Positions 16,821-26,544 of a stretch of DNA of 64,000 nt are shown here, in pieces (positions within the stretch are counted from its first letter, which is position 1; each line of letters begins with the position of its first letter). This DNA is from Thiodiazotropha sp040506705 (GTDB taxonomy: Bacteria > Pseudomonadota > Gammaproteobacteria > Chromatiales > Chromatiaceae). The notes under the pieces are model-generated. The model worked only from the letters and a program-made list of their open reading frames with translations, did no database searches and was not told the origin of the DNA. The translations under genes were made by a program, and so were the position numbers. Where the stretch lies: NCBI GenBank assembly GCA_040506705.1, contig JBEVWG010000042.1:8295-72294 (forward strand), written 5' to 3'.

Positions 16821-18412
16821 TACAAGACCCCTCGTTCCAGACATTCACGCAGATGAATAACGCTATATTCATGGCCGATCAATACCAATAGATCATCAGC
16901 CATAAGAGTGAAATCATCTTTAGGATTAAAGTAAAAGCCACTCCCCTTCAAATTGAAATGACCCAACGCCTCATCAGTCTCACACTCACCCTCGCGAATC
17001 ACACCAAATGGGGTAAGTTTTCTCTGCTTGAAATCGATCTCATCCATACGTTGCCCAACCAGGGAACTCTTCGGCTTGATGCGTACTGCTTCGATGCCCT
17101 CACTGGTCTGTCTGGTCAATAACCCATATACCGCTTCAAAAGCTACCGGTTGACCTGCATATTCAGCTGCAATCAAACCAAAGACCTCATAGGGCGCAAC
17201 ACAGTGGGTTGCCCCTGCGCGATAGAGCTTATTCACGTTTTCCCGGTGATTTGAGCGGGAGACAATCTCAATTTCGGGATTGGCCTGTCGTGCAATCAGG
17301 GTAATGTAGACATTCACAACATCATCCCCGGTTAAGCAGAGGAGTCTTTTGATGCGGGTATCTATACCCACACTCAATAGAAGATCGTTATCCTCTCCAT
17401 TCCCAAGCACTGCTAAATAACCGCGCTGCTTGGCAAGTCTGATATTCTCTTCAAGCGGATCCACAACCACAAAGGATCGCTTATCCTCCGCCAGCCGCTC
17501 GGCAACGACCTGTCCCACACGGCCAAAACCACAGACCAGGGTATCAACATGCTTCCGTTCCACTTCTGAGTAGACCCGGTGAGCCCGTATCTCATGAATC
17601 TTCTCACCAAATGCCGAAACGATGATTGATGTAAAAAATGAGATCACCCCCAGACCGGCGATGATTAAAACCAGAGAAATTACCCGACCTTCTGTGGTGT
17701 GCGGCGTGATATCACCATACCCCACAGTCGACATGGTAACCAATGCCCAATAGACACTGTCAAAAAAGCCCTCGATTTGAGTACCTTCATGATCAGCCTC
17801 AAAGAAAAAGATCGCTGTAGCGGCGGTGAAGGTGATGAACGCCATGAAAATGAATAGGGTCACCAACTCAATTCGTTTTTCAGACAGAACCTTTACGAAT
17901 TCACTGATACTACGGGTGTAGCGAAACAGTTTGAACAATCTGAACAGTAGAAAGATTCTCAGGAATCTGAGGGGACGATAACTTGGAATGATCGCCAATA
18001 GATCGATAATCGCCAGTGGCTGGATGGCGTACCTCAACTTACCGAGTACAGCATGCCGAATTGCAGACCCGACATGAAAGGGCTCGTTGATGAACTCTGC
18101 CCGCTCATAACGTTCGATAATCACCCGATGGCTGTCGTTGTATATCCAGAATCGCAACAGATATTCAATGACGAATATAGTGACCGCCCCGATCTCAATC
18201 ATGTCACCCAGGTTACCCAGGTCGTTTTTAACCTCATAGATCAACAGCCAGACACTCAGCAGAACCAGCATAATCATAAAAATATCGAAATAGGGGCGAA
18301 TCGGTGCCCTGGGATTCTGCAGAAGATTGAATACCGCGCTTTTGAGGTTTTTATAACGGCTTGAATCTTCTAGAATATAGCAATATTTTATGACTTGATG
18401 AGCAAAGGACAT
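16820..18412 (-). CDS. Voltage-gated-type K+ channel with C-terminal RCK domain
   Basis: The protein has six membrane helices in the Kv layout. The S4-like helix is RPLRFLRIFLLFRLFKLFRY with Arg/Lys at every third position, and the selectivity filter is TVGYGD in MSTVGYGDITP. A cytoplasmic RCK domain with GFGRVGQVVAERLAED and a TrkA-C domain follow. The start is uncertain: ATG at 18412 gives 530 residues, while TTG at 18433 or GTG at 18430 would add seven or six and lie nearer no better ribosome site. It should conduct potassium across the inner membrane, gated by voltage and a cytoplasmic ligand. The next gene, an RCK-only protein, overlaps its stop. Confidence 0.9.
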   Translation of the reverse strand: MSFAHQVIKYCYILEDSSRYKNLKSAVFNLLQNPRAPIRPYFDIFMIMLVLLSVWLLIYEVKNDLGNLGDMIEIGAVTIFVIEYLLRFWIYNDSHRVIIERYERAEFINEPFHVGSAIRHAVLGKLRYAIQPLAIIDLLAIIPSYRPLRFLRIFLLFRLFKLFRYTRSISEFVKVLSEKRIELVTLFIFMAFITFTAATAIFFFEADHEGTQIEGFFDSVYWALVTMSTVGYGDITPHTTEGRVISLVLIIAGLGVISFFTSIIVSAFGEKIHEIRAHRVYSEVERKHVDTLVCGFGRVGQVVAERLAEDKRSFVVVDPLEENIRLAKQRGYLAVLGNGEDNDLLLSVGIDTRIKRLLCLTGDDVVNVYITLIARQANPEIEIVSRSNHRENVNKLYRAGATHCVAPYEVFGLIAAEYAGQPVAFEAVYGLLTRQTSEGIEAVRIKPKSSLVGQRMDEIDFKQRKLTPFGVIREGECETDEALGHFNLKGSGFYFNPKDDFTLMADDLLVLIGHEYSVIHLRECLERGVL

Positions 18413-18502
18413 AAGCGCTGAAAATTCCACCAAGGGTAAAGAATCTGTTCTCTGGATCTATCGGCAGAGAAGCTAAATCCTGGAGACTGCAGCGTCAAAG
18501 AG

Positions 18503-18895
18503 TCAGGGAAGGTGTTCACCATCAAGGGGCGAAAGCTCAATACGTTCACCCTCTGCCACCAGGATCTCGCGACCATCCTGTGTTATGAAATAGCGATCGT
18601 CCACATCTTTGCGTCTCGCAATGTAGCTCACGCTTCTGCCAGATTGGGCATCGATGACTTTAACAGTTACAAGTCGGTAACCCTGCTGGATATCCAAACC
18701 AAAATATATGAGACTTGCGCTCAGCATCAGCGCCAAAACCCCATAGCTCAGCCATTTGATCGGCCTATTCGATGACCCGGGCATGAGAGCTGGAGGAGAG
18801 TGCTGAGGAATATCCGACATTCGTTGCTGGCGCTGGCGTATCACAAGCCACGCCACGCCTATCACTGCCAGTGTCAGTAGTATCTTGCTAAACAC
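18503..18895 (-). CDS. Small two-helix membrane protein of unknown function
   Basis: The 130-residue product has two membrane helices (about residues 4-20 and 47-66), a basic linker between them, and a C-terminal soluble domain (VTVKVIDAQSGRSVSYIARRKDVDDRYFITQDGREILVAEGERIEL) that looks beta-rich. The start is a GTG at 18895 with no clear ribosome site, so the N-terminus is uncertain. It is 90 bp upstream of the K+ channel gene on the same strand and may share its transcript. I do not recognise a function. Confidence 0.6.
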   Translation of the reverse strand: MFSKILLTLAVIGVAWLVIRQRQQRMSDIPQHSPPALMPGSSNRPIKWLSYGVLALMLSASLIYFGLDIQQGYRLVTVKVIDAQSGRSVSYIARRKDVDDRYFITQDGREILVAEGERIELSPLDGEHLP

Positions 18896-19114
18896 AATCG
18901 GGATTCATATATATGGTCTATTCAGCAATTGGTCGTTTTAGAGATCCAGGTTAGTCGTCGATTCTGGATATCAGGCTAAAAAAGCCTTACCCAGAACACG
19001 TTGTTAACCGATCCTAAATGATTAACGATAGTGAGTACAGTGATGGCAGATCTCAAACTGAATATAATCACGATGCTTGCAGCTTAAGTGGTGAAGGATT
19101 TACTATCCATAGGT

Positions 19115-19762
19115 ATGTTATATAAATTCCCAACTATTTTTAGTCTCTGTTTGATTCTGTTGTTCGGTTGCAGCAAGCAGCCGGAGCCGACAATCAATAT
19201 TTCCCGCGCTGTACATATAGGCGATATCGATCAATTGGAGCGAAATCTCTATTGGGGATCTGATGTTAACCAGGCGGGTGCAGATGGTTTGACCCCGCTC
19301 CATATTGCCGCCCGAAAAGGCAGCCTGGTGATGAGTCGAATCCTGGTCAAACATCAGGCCAACCTGGAAGCACTTGATGAGCAGGGACATACCCCCCTGA
19401 TCTATGCGCTGATCGCACGAAACCCAATCATAGCGGAGTATTTGCTGAATAGCGGTGCCAAACTGGATCCAGACAACGCACTTCATATAACTGCTGCGCT
19501 GGGTAGCGCCGATCGGGAGGTGATCAGTTTTTTAATCAAACATGGTGCATCCCTCGACAATCTTGGTGATAAGGGTAATACTCCGCTCCATTCAGCGATT
19601 CTCAATGACCAGCGGGTTACCGCAAAGTACCTGATCAACAGAGGAGCTAGTCTGGAGATCACCAACCAGGATGGACTGACGCCTCTGGAATTAGCAATAA
19701 AGCGAGACAACCAGGACATCATTAGAATTCTAAAACAGTTTGGCGCCCCTGAGAGTCGCTAA
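19115..19762 (+). CDS. Ankyrin-repeat lipoprotein
   Basis: A lipoprotein signal ends at LFGC, followed by about five ankyrin repeats: ISRAVHIGDIDQLERNL, DGLTPLHIAARKGSLVMSRILVKHQANLEALD, QGHTPLIYALIARN, DNALHITAALG, KGNTPLHSAILNDQ and DGLTPLELAIKRDN. Ankyrin repeats mediate protein contact; the lipid anchor places them in the periplasm. I use the ATG at 19115, though GTG codons at 19088 and 19091 are possible and would add nine or eight residues. The predicted partner is unknown. The next gene, 44 bp downstream, may be in the same transcript. Confidence 0.82.
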   Translation: MLYKFPTIFSLCLILLFGCSKQPEPTINISRAVHIGDIDQLERNLYWGSDVNQAGADGLTPLHIAARKGSLVMSRILVKHQANLEALDEQGHTPLIYALIARNPIIAEYLLNSGAKLDPDNALHITAALGSADREVISFLIKHGASLDNLGDKGNTPLHSAILNDQRVTAKYLINRGASLEITNQDGLTPLELAIKRDNQDIIRILKQFGAPESR

Positions 19763-19806
19763 CGGATTCATTTTATTTCAATAACTTATGGGATTTACGC
19801 ACTACT

Positions 19807-20091
19807 ATGGCATCAACACCTGAAGAGCTGACAATCAACTACACAGAAGACGGCATCGATGTGGTTAAAGAGTTAGACAAAGTTGTACTCTCCAAAGGAG
19901 CTTGGACCACGATTATCTTCCGTTTTCAAGATTGGGACCGGGCCAAGGAAAAGTACAGCGCAGATAAATACACCATCCGCCGCTACCAAAAACGTAACGG
20001 TGAATATATGCAGAAGAGCAAGTTCAATATCTCCAGCAAAGATCAGGCAAAAGGCATTATTGATGCGTTGCAAAAGTGGTCTGAAGCGTAG
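19807..20091 (+). CDS. Small conserved-looking cytoplasmic protein
   Basis: The 94-residue product has no signal peptide or membrane helix. Its sequence alternates beta-like segments (TTIIFRFQDWDRAKEKY, KYTIRRYQKRNGEYMQKSKFNIS) with a C-terminal helix (QAKGIIDALQKWSEA). The pattern of a charged beta-sheet followed by a long helix faintly recalls PC4-type single-stranded DNA-binding coactivators, but I cannot support that assignment. It follows the ankyrin lipoprotein by 44 bp and is followed by a strong hairpin. The function is unknown. Confidence 0.65.
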   Translation: MASTPEELTINYTEDGIDVVKELDKVVLSKGAWTTIIFRFQDWDRAKEKYSADKYTIRRYQKRNGEYMQKSKFNISSKDQAKGIIDALQKWSEA

Positions 20092-20498
20092 ATCCTGGAC
20101 GATTATTGGGGCGATCTGCTGTCAGCTGCGCCCTACTTATCGATAATTCAGTATTCAAGAACGCAACCATTGCCAAACCGGACCCAGGTCGGTTTGGCAA
20201 TCTATGAAAGAGCTCCGCCAGTTCTCATAATCACACAGATGTTCAGTGGGTTCGGCGCTCTTAATAGCGACTGAGTACATCCTCCTCCAATGCATCAGGA
20301 ATCCGGGGCCATTCAGCCATTTTTCCAAGAACAGTAGCAGACAGTAACACCTTGAATTGATGGTTTTCTCTGTTGTCTGTTTTGTAGATGTATGATTGCA
20401 AGAATCTTGAACTCCTCATCTATTTTGGACTTTCACTTCATGGCGACTAAACTCATAGTCGTGGCACAGCGCATGGAGAAGCAATATAAGGTAAGGGT
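20092..20498 (+). other. Intergenic region before the membrane GGDEF gene
   Basis: This 407-bp stretch contains the hairpin at 20169-20201 and no gene I can support. The right end carries AAGG motifs just ahead of the GTG start of the GGDEF gene. It should hold that gene's promoter. Confidence 0.4.
20169..20201 (+). terminator. Strong hairpin after the 94-residue protein gene
   Basis: ATTGCCAAACCG (20169-20180) pairs perfectly with CGGTTTGGCAAT (20190-20201), and GACC/GGT inside the loop can extend the stem with one bulge. It lies 78 bp after the stop at 20091. There is no T run on either side, so it may be a factor-dependent or bidirectional end point, or an RNA-stabilising hairpin. Confidence 0.5.
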
Positions 20499-21647
20499 GT
20501 GAACCAGACTAATAGAGGTCAGACTGCAAATAATCGCCGCTCCGGTATTGAGCGTCGCAGAGACCAGATAGACCGACGCAATACTGAAAACTGGATGTCC
20601 TGGGAGGACCAGCGCACCCAATATTGGACTCGACTGCTGTTTTGTCTCCTGGCGGTGCTCTATTTCAATTTTGGCGGCGAGGAGCAGATACGCGACTGGA
20701 CCAACCTTACGGTGGTCAATCTGGTTTTCGGGCTGTTTAGCCTGGAGATTCTCTACTTCATGCACCACGCCTCACGGGAACCTCACGCACCCTGGCGCCA
20801 ACGCCTTACTATGTGGGTGGATATTGCCATGGCTTCTTTTGCTGTTCTGGCTGACACCACGATCAGCTCACCAGGTTTTCTGGTCTATCTGATGGTCATC
20901 CTGGGCAATGGCATGCGCTATGGCCTGAGACTATTCGGTGAAGCTGTAGTGGGCAGCCTCAGTGCGGCAATAGTGGTGGTCAGTCTACGCTTATTTGACT
21001 ATGTGAACCTGTTTTCAGTCAGTGCCATCTTTTTTCTTCTCTTCTTTGCGATCATTGTGCTCTACTCCTACTCGCTGACAGCAAAGATAGAGGTTGCCCG
21101 TACCAAACTTGCCCACGAACGCAACATCGACGCCTTGACCGGGCTACTTAACAGGCGCGCCCTCATTGAGCGCTCTGCATCTCTATTCCAATCTGATGAG
21201 CTTGGGAATGGGGTAGTTGTCTTATTCGCCGACCTGGACGGCTTCAAAGCCATCAACGATACCCATGGTCACAATATTGGCGATCAAGTACTGGCGGCGG
21301 TAGCAGACAGCATTGCAAGCATATTACGTAGCGAAGATTTGGTGGCACGCTATGGCGGTGATGAGTTCCTGCTGCTGCTTCCAGATACTACAAATCAAGG
21401 TGGTGAACTGGTGGCCCAACGTATCCGCCAGGCGATTGATGACTATGCCAGGAAGAGTAAGATCGACTTCAGTATCACCATCGGAATGGGTAAGTATCCC
21501 GATCATGGCAGAGATCTGGAATCAGTGATCGAATCTGTCGACAAAGCGATGTATCGAAGTAAAACAGAACATGGACGTGGTGGTATTTTACATGTCGACG
21601 GCTGTGAACTGGAATATTCAGCTCCTGACTCCACGACAATTCACTGA
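20499..21647 (+). CDS. Membrane-bound GGDEF diguanylate cyclase
   Basis: The GTG at 20499 is the start of the longest frame and has AAGG seven bases upstream. The N-terminus is Arg-rich (GIERRRDQIDRR) and is followed by about five membrane helices between residues 43 and 192. The GGDEF domain covers about residues 205-370 with GGDEF at 286-290, and RSED at 277-280 is the RxxD inhibitory site, so it should be an active, feedback-controlled cyclase. The membrane domain resembles a MASE-type sensor but I cannot name the class. Its stop is 12 bp from the convergent sbcB gene. Confidence 0.92.
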   Translation: MNQTNRGQTANNRRSGIERRRDQIDRRNTENWMSWEDQRTQYWTRLLFCLLAVLYFNFGGEEQIRDWTNLTVVNLVFGLFSLEILYFMHHASREPHAPWRQRLTMWVDIAMASFAVLADTTISSPGFLVYLMVILGNGMRYGLRLFGEAVVGSLSAAIVVVSLRLFDYVNLFSVSAIFFLLFFAIIVLYSYSLTAKIEVARTKLAHERNIDALTGLLNRRALIERSASLFQSDELGNGVVVLFADLDGFKAINDTHGHNIGDQVLAAVADSIASILRSEDLVARYGGDEFLLLLPDTTNQGGELVAQRIRQAIDDYARKSKIDFSITIGMGKYPDHGRDLESVIESVDKAMYRSKTEHGRGGILHVDGCELEYSAPDSTTIH

Positions 21648-21659
21648 TCCGACCATTGG

Positions 21660-23096
21660 CTATAGTGGAGCAACCTGCTCAGCCCAGGCCAACAATTGTG
21701 GCACCAGTGCCTTTTTATCCGCAGGCAACTCCGAATCCGACTCCAGTCTGTCGAGTATCTGCAGATACTCTTCCAGAATGATGCTACCCCCTCCCTCCTC
21801 CGACAATAGACGATCTTGACGGTACTCATCCCAACGACTTCGCTCCTCTTCATTCAGTAGTTCAGGCCAGTTTCTTGCCCGATAGCGAAACAACATCTCC
21901 TCTAGTCTGGGATCATCAAACAGCAATGGGAAAGTGGACAATTCAGATGGATCACTGCCGATGATCCTATCCATTCGTTGTCGGTCATCTCTGGAAAAGA
22001 ATCCACCGGAGTAGAGCGCCAGGTCAGGATCTGTAATTGGATCGAACTCACGTCGACTATGGATCTGTTCGATCTTTTTTATTAACTCATCCGCTATAAG
22101 CAGTTGTTGTCTGTACAACTCCCCTTGGGTTAAATCGATCTGCCAGCGCTCAGCCGCCTCTGGTGTCAAAGTATTCAATGGAACAACGACCGGACATTTA
22201 TTGATGTGTATGGTTTTTAATGGCAGCCGGTCCACACCCTCCGGGAGCTGCTCTTTAGGGGTGAAGAGACGCTCATACAACTCATCGGCACTTAGAGCGA
22301 GAAGAGGCTCAGGATCGAAGCGTAAGTCGTAGACAATGACGCCATTCGGATTGGTTGGATGTCTCAGTAACGGCATTACCATTGCAATACACCCCTGTAT
22401 TGCCGGGTACATGGAGGAAACATGCAGTACAGCCTGACGACTCTGCAAATTTAAACGCTCGGCAATCACCTGCTTGGAACGACTCTGAAACAGGTAGTCA
22501 TAGAGCTTAGGTTGACGCTGTTTAATCAGTTTTGCCATACCAATGGTGGCATAGACATCGGACAGCGCATCATGGGCTGAAGTATGCTCGATACCATTCG
22601 CAGCACTAAGCACCTCAAGACGAAAACTGGTGACACCCTGATCGTTTTTCGGCCACTCAATACCTTCTGGTCGCAAGGCATGGGTCACGCGCACCATATC
22701 GATAATATCCCAGCGGGAAGCGCCATTCTGCCACTCCCTTGCGTAGGGATCGTATAGATTCCGATAGAGGGTATTCCGGGTAACTTCGTCATCAAAACGT
22801 AGGCTGTTATAGCCGACGCCACAGCTACCCGGCGCCGCCAACTCATGATGGATGGCGCGGATAAATTCTGCTTCGATCAAGCCCCGCTGTTGAGCATATT
22901 GAGGCGTAATCCCGGTGATCATACATGCCTCCGGTTGAGGCAACATATCATCACTGGGTTTAGAGTAGATGACTAGAGGCTCTCCAATCGGGTTGAACGC
23001 CTCATCGGTACGTACTCCGGCAAACTGAGAGGCCCTGTCCCGACGTGGATCAGCACCCCAGGTCTCATAGTCATGCCAATAAAAACTGAATGACAT
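21660..23096 (-). CDS. sbcB: Exodeoxyribonuclease I
   Basis: SbcB is the 3'-5' single-strand DNA exonuclease used in recombination and mismatch repair. The 478-residue product is full length. The DEDDh exonuclease core is visible: FYWHDYETWG (first Asp and Glu), VGYNSLRFDDEVTRN (second Asp) and EHTSAHDALSDVYATI (His and last Asp). The SH3-like and C-terminal helical domains follow. The stop is 12 bp from the convergent GGDEF gene and the TRAP permease lies 55 bp upstream on the same strand, so it might be read from that transcript. Confidence 0.96.
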   Translation of the reverse strand: MSFSFYWHDYETWGADPRRDRASQFAGVRTDEAFNPIGEPLVIYSKPSDDMLPQPEACMITGITPQYAQQRGLIEAEFIRAIHHELAAPGSCGVGYNSLRFDDEVTRNTLYRNLYDPYAREWQNGASRWDIIDMVRVTHALRPEGIEWPKNDQGVTSFRLEVLSAANGIEHTSAHDALSDVYATIGMAKLIKQRQPKLYDYLFQSRSKQVIAERLNLQSRQAVLHVSSMYPAIQGCIAMVMPLLRHPTNPNGVIVYDLRFDPEPLLALSADELYERLFTPKEQLPEGVDRLPLKTIHINKCPVVVPLNTLTPEAAERWQIDLTQGELYRQQLLIADELIKKIEQIHSRREFDPITDPDLALYSGGFFSRDDRQRMDRIIGSDPSELSTFPLLFDDPRLEEMLFRYRARNWPELLNEEERSRWDEYRQDRLLSEEGGGSIILEEYLQILDRLESDSELPADKKALVPQLLAWAEQVAPL

Positions 23097-23151
23097 CTAT
23101 ATTTCCCTTACTGTTGTCTATCCGGCACCTTAATCGCTTGTCCGGTTTGCA

Positions 23152-25698
23152 TCAAGAAGCCCCTTTTCGCCGCTGTTGACCCAGCCAGACAAAGGCCAGC
23201 AGAACCAAAGGAAATATCAGGAACCATGCCCGATCAGGTTGTTTCTGTGGTTTATAGAAGCCTTGTATTTGATGTGTGTAACCCGCCTCAAGGCCGGCTG
23301 ATTCAGCAGGACTCATAAAACCTATGTCCACCACTCTGAGACTATCACCCTCAATCTCGGTATCAAATCCCAAGGCTTGCAGAGGCCTTTCATCACCCCG
23401 CTCTGGTAGAGTCAAAACCACATCCCTGGAGATAAGCGTCCCACTCTCCTCTTCAATCTCGACCTGCAGGCTCACTCTCTCACCTTGAGGCAGATCTTCA
23501 ATGTAGTGCTCAATATCTTTTGCCGGTTGCCATACCGCTTGAGGGAAAAACTGCCCCTGCCAGTAGTCGGGGCGGAACAGAGAGAACGCAATCACTAACA
23601 GCAGCAGACTCTCCCACCAGCGATTTCGAACTATCATCCACCCTTGGGTTGCGGAAACAAAGAGCAGTATGGCTATCATCCCCTGCAGAGCGATCATAAC
23701 AATACCCACAACACCTTCCACACCAATCAGCAACAGCTCGGTATTGAAAATAAACATAAAGGGCAGAATGGCGGTACGGATATCGTAGAAGAATGAGCGT
23801 AATCCGGTATGGATAGGATCACCACCTGAGATACCTGCAGCGGCATAGGCTGCCAATCCAACTGGTGGCGTGTCATCTGCCAGTATTCCAAAGTAGAAGA
23901 CAAACATATGCACCGCAACCAGTGGAATATCAAGCCCATGGGAAGCAGACAATTGAACAATCACAGGAGCCATTAGAGTCGACACAACAATATAGTTGGC
24001 TGTTGTCGGTAATCCCATGCCGAGAATCATGCAGATCAATGCGGTGAGTAGTAACATCAGTGTCACCGATCCCAGAGAGAGAACCTCAACCAACTCCCCC
24101 AGCACCTGACCAATGCCGGTCAGACTGACTGTACCCACAACAATACCTGCAGTGGCTGTGGCGACACCAATGCCAATCATATTTCTAGCACTGTTCTGTA
24201 ATCCGGTAATCAGTGAAATAGCGCCTTCCCTCAGCCCCTGCACCACAGCGCCACCCCGATAGAGTGCTCGCAGAGCTTGCTGAGTGAGCTGTATCACCAT
24301 CATCAAACATATGGCGTAAAAAACCGCTGTAGCGGGCGAGAGACGTAACAGCATCAAACACCAGACCAACACCAGAATAGGCAGTAGGAAGTGCAATCCA
24401 CCCAACACTGCCTGACCTGGAGTAAAGCCTTCAAATGATTCCTGATCCTTATGGCGCAATCCAAATCGCACTTCGCCGTAGATCAACAGCCCATAAAACA
24501 GCAGGATTAATAGACTGCTTACCCAGAAACTATATTCACCAAACAGCTGATCAACCATCCCGATCAGCCAATAGGCAAACATGAAAAAGATAGCGACACC
24601 GGAAAGGGTAAGCCCCCATCGCAGCAAGCGGGAACCTATGCCGCCTTGATGCACTTTAGTCCCGGCAGGCATACCGGCTTTGACAGCTTCCAGGTGGACC
24701 AGGTAGAGCAGAGCAATGTAACTCAGCACGGCGGGTAAAAAGGCATGTTTGATCACTTCCAGATAGGAGAGATTGAGATACTCCACCATGAGAAAAGCTG
24801 CTGCCCCCATCACTGGAGGCATGATCTGTCCATTGGTTGAAGCCGCCACCTCTATTGCCCCGGATTTTTCAGCGGAGAAGCCTATCCTTTTCATCAAAGG
24901 AATGGTAAAGGTGCCCGTGGTGACAACATTTGCAATGGAAGAGCCTGAAACCATCCCGGTTAAACCGGAAGCCAGAACCGCTGCTTTGGCCGGCCCCCCT
25001 TTTCGGTGCCCCACAAGCGCATAGGCAACTCGAATAAAATAGTGCCCTCCTCCAGCCTGCTCCAACAGACTGCCAAATACGACAAAAAGAAAGACAAATC
25101 CTGCCGAGACCCCGACAGCAACACCAAAAACCCCTTCGGTTGAGAGCCATTGGTGGGAAGCTACCCGCTCCAAAGATGCACCTTTATGTGCCAATAGGTC
25201 AGGCAGCCAGGGGCCAGCAAAGGTGTAGGCGAGAAAACAGGTTCCGATCAGCATCAATGGCCAACCCAAGGCCCTACGAGTTGCTTCCAGCAGTAGTAAC
25301 ACACCCATCACAGCAACCCCGACATCGACCGATAACGGGGCACCAGCACGCTCTGCCAAGGCTTCATAGAAGAGGAACAGATAGGCCGCACAGAAGGCAG
25401 AAGCGATCGCAAGCAACCAGTCAATTAAAGGGATTTCGTGGCTGATATGGCGTCTGAAGGGAAAAAAGAGATAGGCTAAAAAGATCGCAAATGCCAGATG
25501 TATTGAGCGGGTTTCTGTGTCATTAAATACACCAAACCCAATACTGAAAGGCAAGGGGGAGGCAACCCAAAGCTGAAACAGTGCCCAACTCAACGCTGTC
25601 CCCATGACTATTTTTTTGGTCAATCCTGTGGGACGCCTCCCACCATATTCAACAGCCTCGACCATTTCCAGCTGATTTGGGTTATTCTTCTGCACCAT
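23152..25698 (-). CDS. TRAP transporter fused 4TM/12TM permease, TAXI type
   Basis: The 848-residue protein joins the small (DctQ-like) and large (DctM-like) TRAP subunits, as is usual for TAXI systems. The DctM-like signature regions are visible: GSGLTGMVSGSSIANVVTTGTFTIPLMKRIGF-type sequence in the first half and GMGLPTTANYIVVSTLMAPVI in the second. The last 130 residues, after the final transporter helices, form a soluble DUF3394-like extension with a PDZ-like stretch. The ATG at 25698 is preferred to a TTG 30 bp earlier. It uses an ion gradient to import organic anions such as C4-dicarboxylates or 2-oxoglutarate-like acids. The partner binding protein is at 26545-27495, beyond an intervening divergent gene. 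Confidence 0.93.
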   Translation of the reverse strand: MVQKNNPNQLEMVEAVEYGGRRPTGLTKKIVMGTALSWALFQLWVASPLPFSIGFGVFNDTETRSIHLAFAIFLAYLFFPFRRHISHEIPLIDWLLAIASAFCAAYLFLFYEALAERAGAPLSVDVGVAVMGVLLLLEATRRALGWPLMLIGTCFLAYTFAGPWLPDLLAHKGASLERVASHQWLSTEGVFGVAVGVSAGFVFLFVVFGSLLEQAGGGHYFIRVAYALVGHRKGGPAKAAVLASGLTGMVSGSSIANVVTTGTFTIPLMKRIGFSAEKSGAIEVAASTNGQIMPPVMGAAAFLMVEYLNLSYLEVIKHAFLPAVLSYIALLYLVHLEAVKAGMPAGTKVHQGGIGSRLLRWGLTLSGVAIFFMFAYWLIGMVDQLFGEYSFWVSSLLILLFYGLLIYGEVRFGLRHKDQESFEGFTPGQAVLGGLHFLLPILVLVWCLMLLRLSPATAVFYAICLMMVIQLTQQALRALYRGGAVVQGLREGAISLITGLQNSARNMIGIGVATATAGIVVGTVSLTGIGQVLGELVEVLSLGSVTLMLLLTALICMILGMGLPTTANYIVVSTLMAPVIVQLSASHGLDIPLVAVHMFVFYFGILADDTPPVGLAAYAAAGISGGDPIHTGLRSFFYDIRTAILPFMFIFNTELLLIGVEGVVGIVMIALQGMIAILLFVSATQGWMIVRNRWWESLLLLVIAFSLFRPDYWQGQFFPQAVWQPAKDIEHYIEDLPQGERVSLQVEIEEESGTLISRDVVLTLPERGDERPLQALGFDTEIEGDSLRVVDIGFMSPAESAGLEAGYTHQIQGFYKPQKQPDRAWFLIFPLVLLAFVWLGQQRRKGAS

Positions 25699-25727
25699 AT
25701 CTCTGCAACTCACAGCTAATCTAAACA

Positions 25728-26468
25728 ATGCGATTCAAATCACTTGCTTCTACTCTAACACTCTTAATCAGCTCAGTATTGAGTCAGACCGCCATCGCTG
25801 ATGAAACAGCCGCCAAGCCCTGGAAACATCAGCTGGAAATGGGCTTAAACGGCGCATCTGGAAACAGCGATACCATGAATATTCATCTTGGGTTTAGTAC
25901 CGAATACACTGATCTGGAAAAAGCCTGGAACTTTTCAACAGCTTATGACCGCGCAAAAAGTGATGGAGATGTTTCTGCCAATCGCTTCTTTGCAGATCTG
26001 AAAAGAGAGTGGATCTGGCCTGGTATCCCCTGGTTCTCCTACATGCAAGGTCGGTATGACTGGAATCAGTTCAAGGATTGGGATGATCGTATATCAGCCT
26101 CCAGTGGTATCGGCTATCAACACATCAAGAATGAAAGCTGGGATATTGCCAGCCGAGCTGGTTTGGGTGGCTTTATCAGCCGGGGTGACGGTGAGGATAT
26201 CTCTACACCAGAACTGTTACTTGGCCTCGACCTGGGTTGGATCATCTCAGAACACGAGAGATTCGAATTTTCAAATGCCTTCTATCCCGACCTTGACGAG
26301 ACTGGAGAGTACAGAAACCTGACAACAATAAACTGGGCCATGAAAATGTCTGAAGCACGCAATCTGGCGATTAAGCTCGGATTGAAAAACGAATACGACA
26401 GCAGCGCAAGTGATGAGCAGGAGAAAAACGATTTCACCTATCATCTATCATTGATATGGCAGATATGA
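25728..26468 (+). CDS. DUF481-type outer-membrane/periplasmic protein
   Basis: The 246-residue product has a signal peptide ending at about residue 24 (SQTAIA-DETAA). The mature part is a repeated amphipathic beta pattern (HLGFSTEYTDLEKAWNFSTAYDR, FFADLKREWIW, YMQGRYDWNQFKDWDDRIS, ISSGIGYQHI) typical of DUF481 proteins, which are predicted outer-membrane barrels related to the YdiY type. It ends in an aromatic strand (TYHLSLIWQI). Its start is only 29 bp from the divergent TRAP permease start, so the promoters must overlap the coding regions or be very compact. Its role is unknown. Confidence 0.82.
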   Translation: MRFKSLASTLTLLISSVLSQTAIADETAAKPWKHQLEMGLNGASGNSDTMNIHLGFSTEYTDLEKAWNFSTAYDRAKSDGDVSANRFFADLKREWIWPGIPWFSYMQGRYDWNQFKDWDDRISASSGIGYQHIKNESWDIASRAGLGGFISRGDGEDISTPELLLGLDLGWIISEHERFEFSNAFYPDLDETGEYRNLTTINWAMKMSEARNLAIKLGLKNEYDSSASDEQEKNDFTYHLSLIWQI

Positions 26469-26475
26469 GTGTGGT

Positions 26476-26498
26476 GCGGCAGGGCCGCACCCTGCCGC
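26476..26498. terminator. GC-rich hairpin between convergent genes
   Basis: GCGGCAGGG (26476-26484) and CCCTGCCGC (26490-26498) form a perfect 9-bp stem with a five-base loop. It lies 8 bp after the DUF481 stop and 47 bp before the end of the convergent TAXI gene. There is no T run, so it could be a bidirectional, factor-aided terminator or a REP-like element. Confidence 0.5.
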
Positions 26499-26544
26499 GC
26501 TAGCAGGTTTAAGGAGAGTCACCTTAACCCTGCGATTCCCTCTA

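Noticed and set aside
26476..26498. REP-type or mobile repeat element
   Set aside because: I see only one copy in this window, so I list it as a hairpin between converging genes instead.
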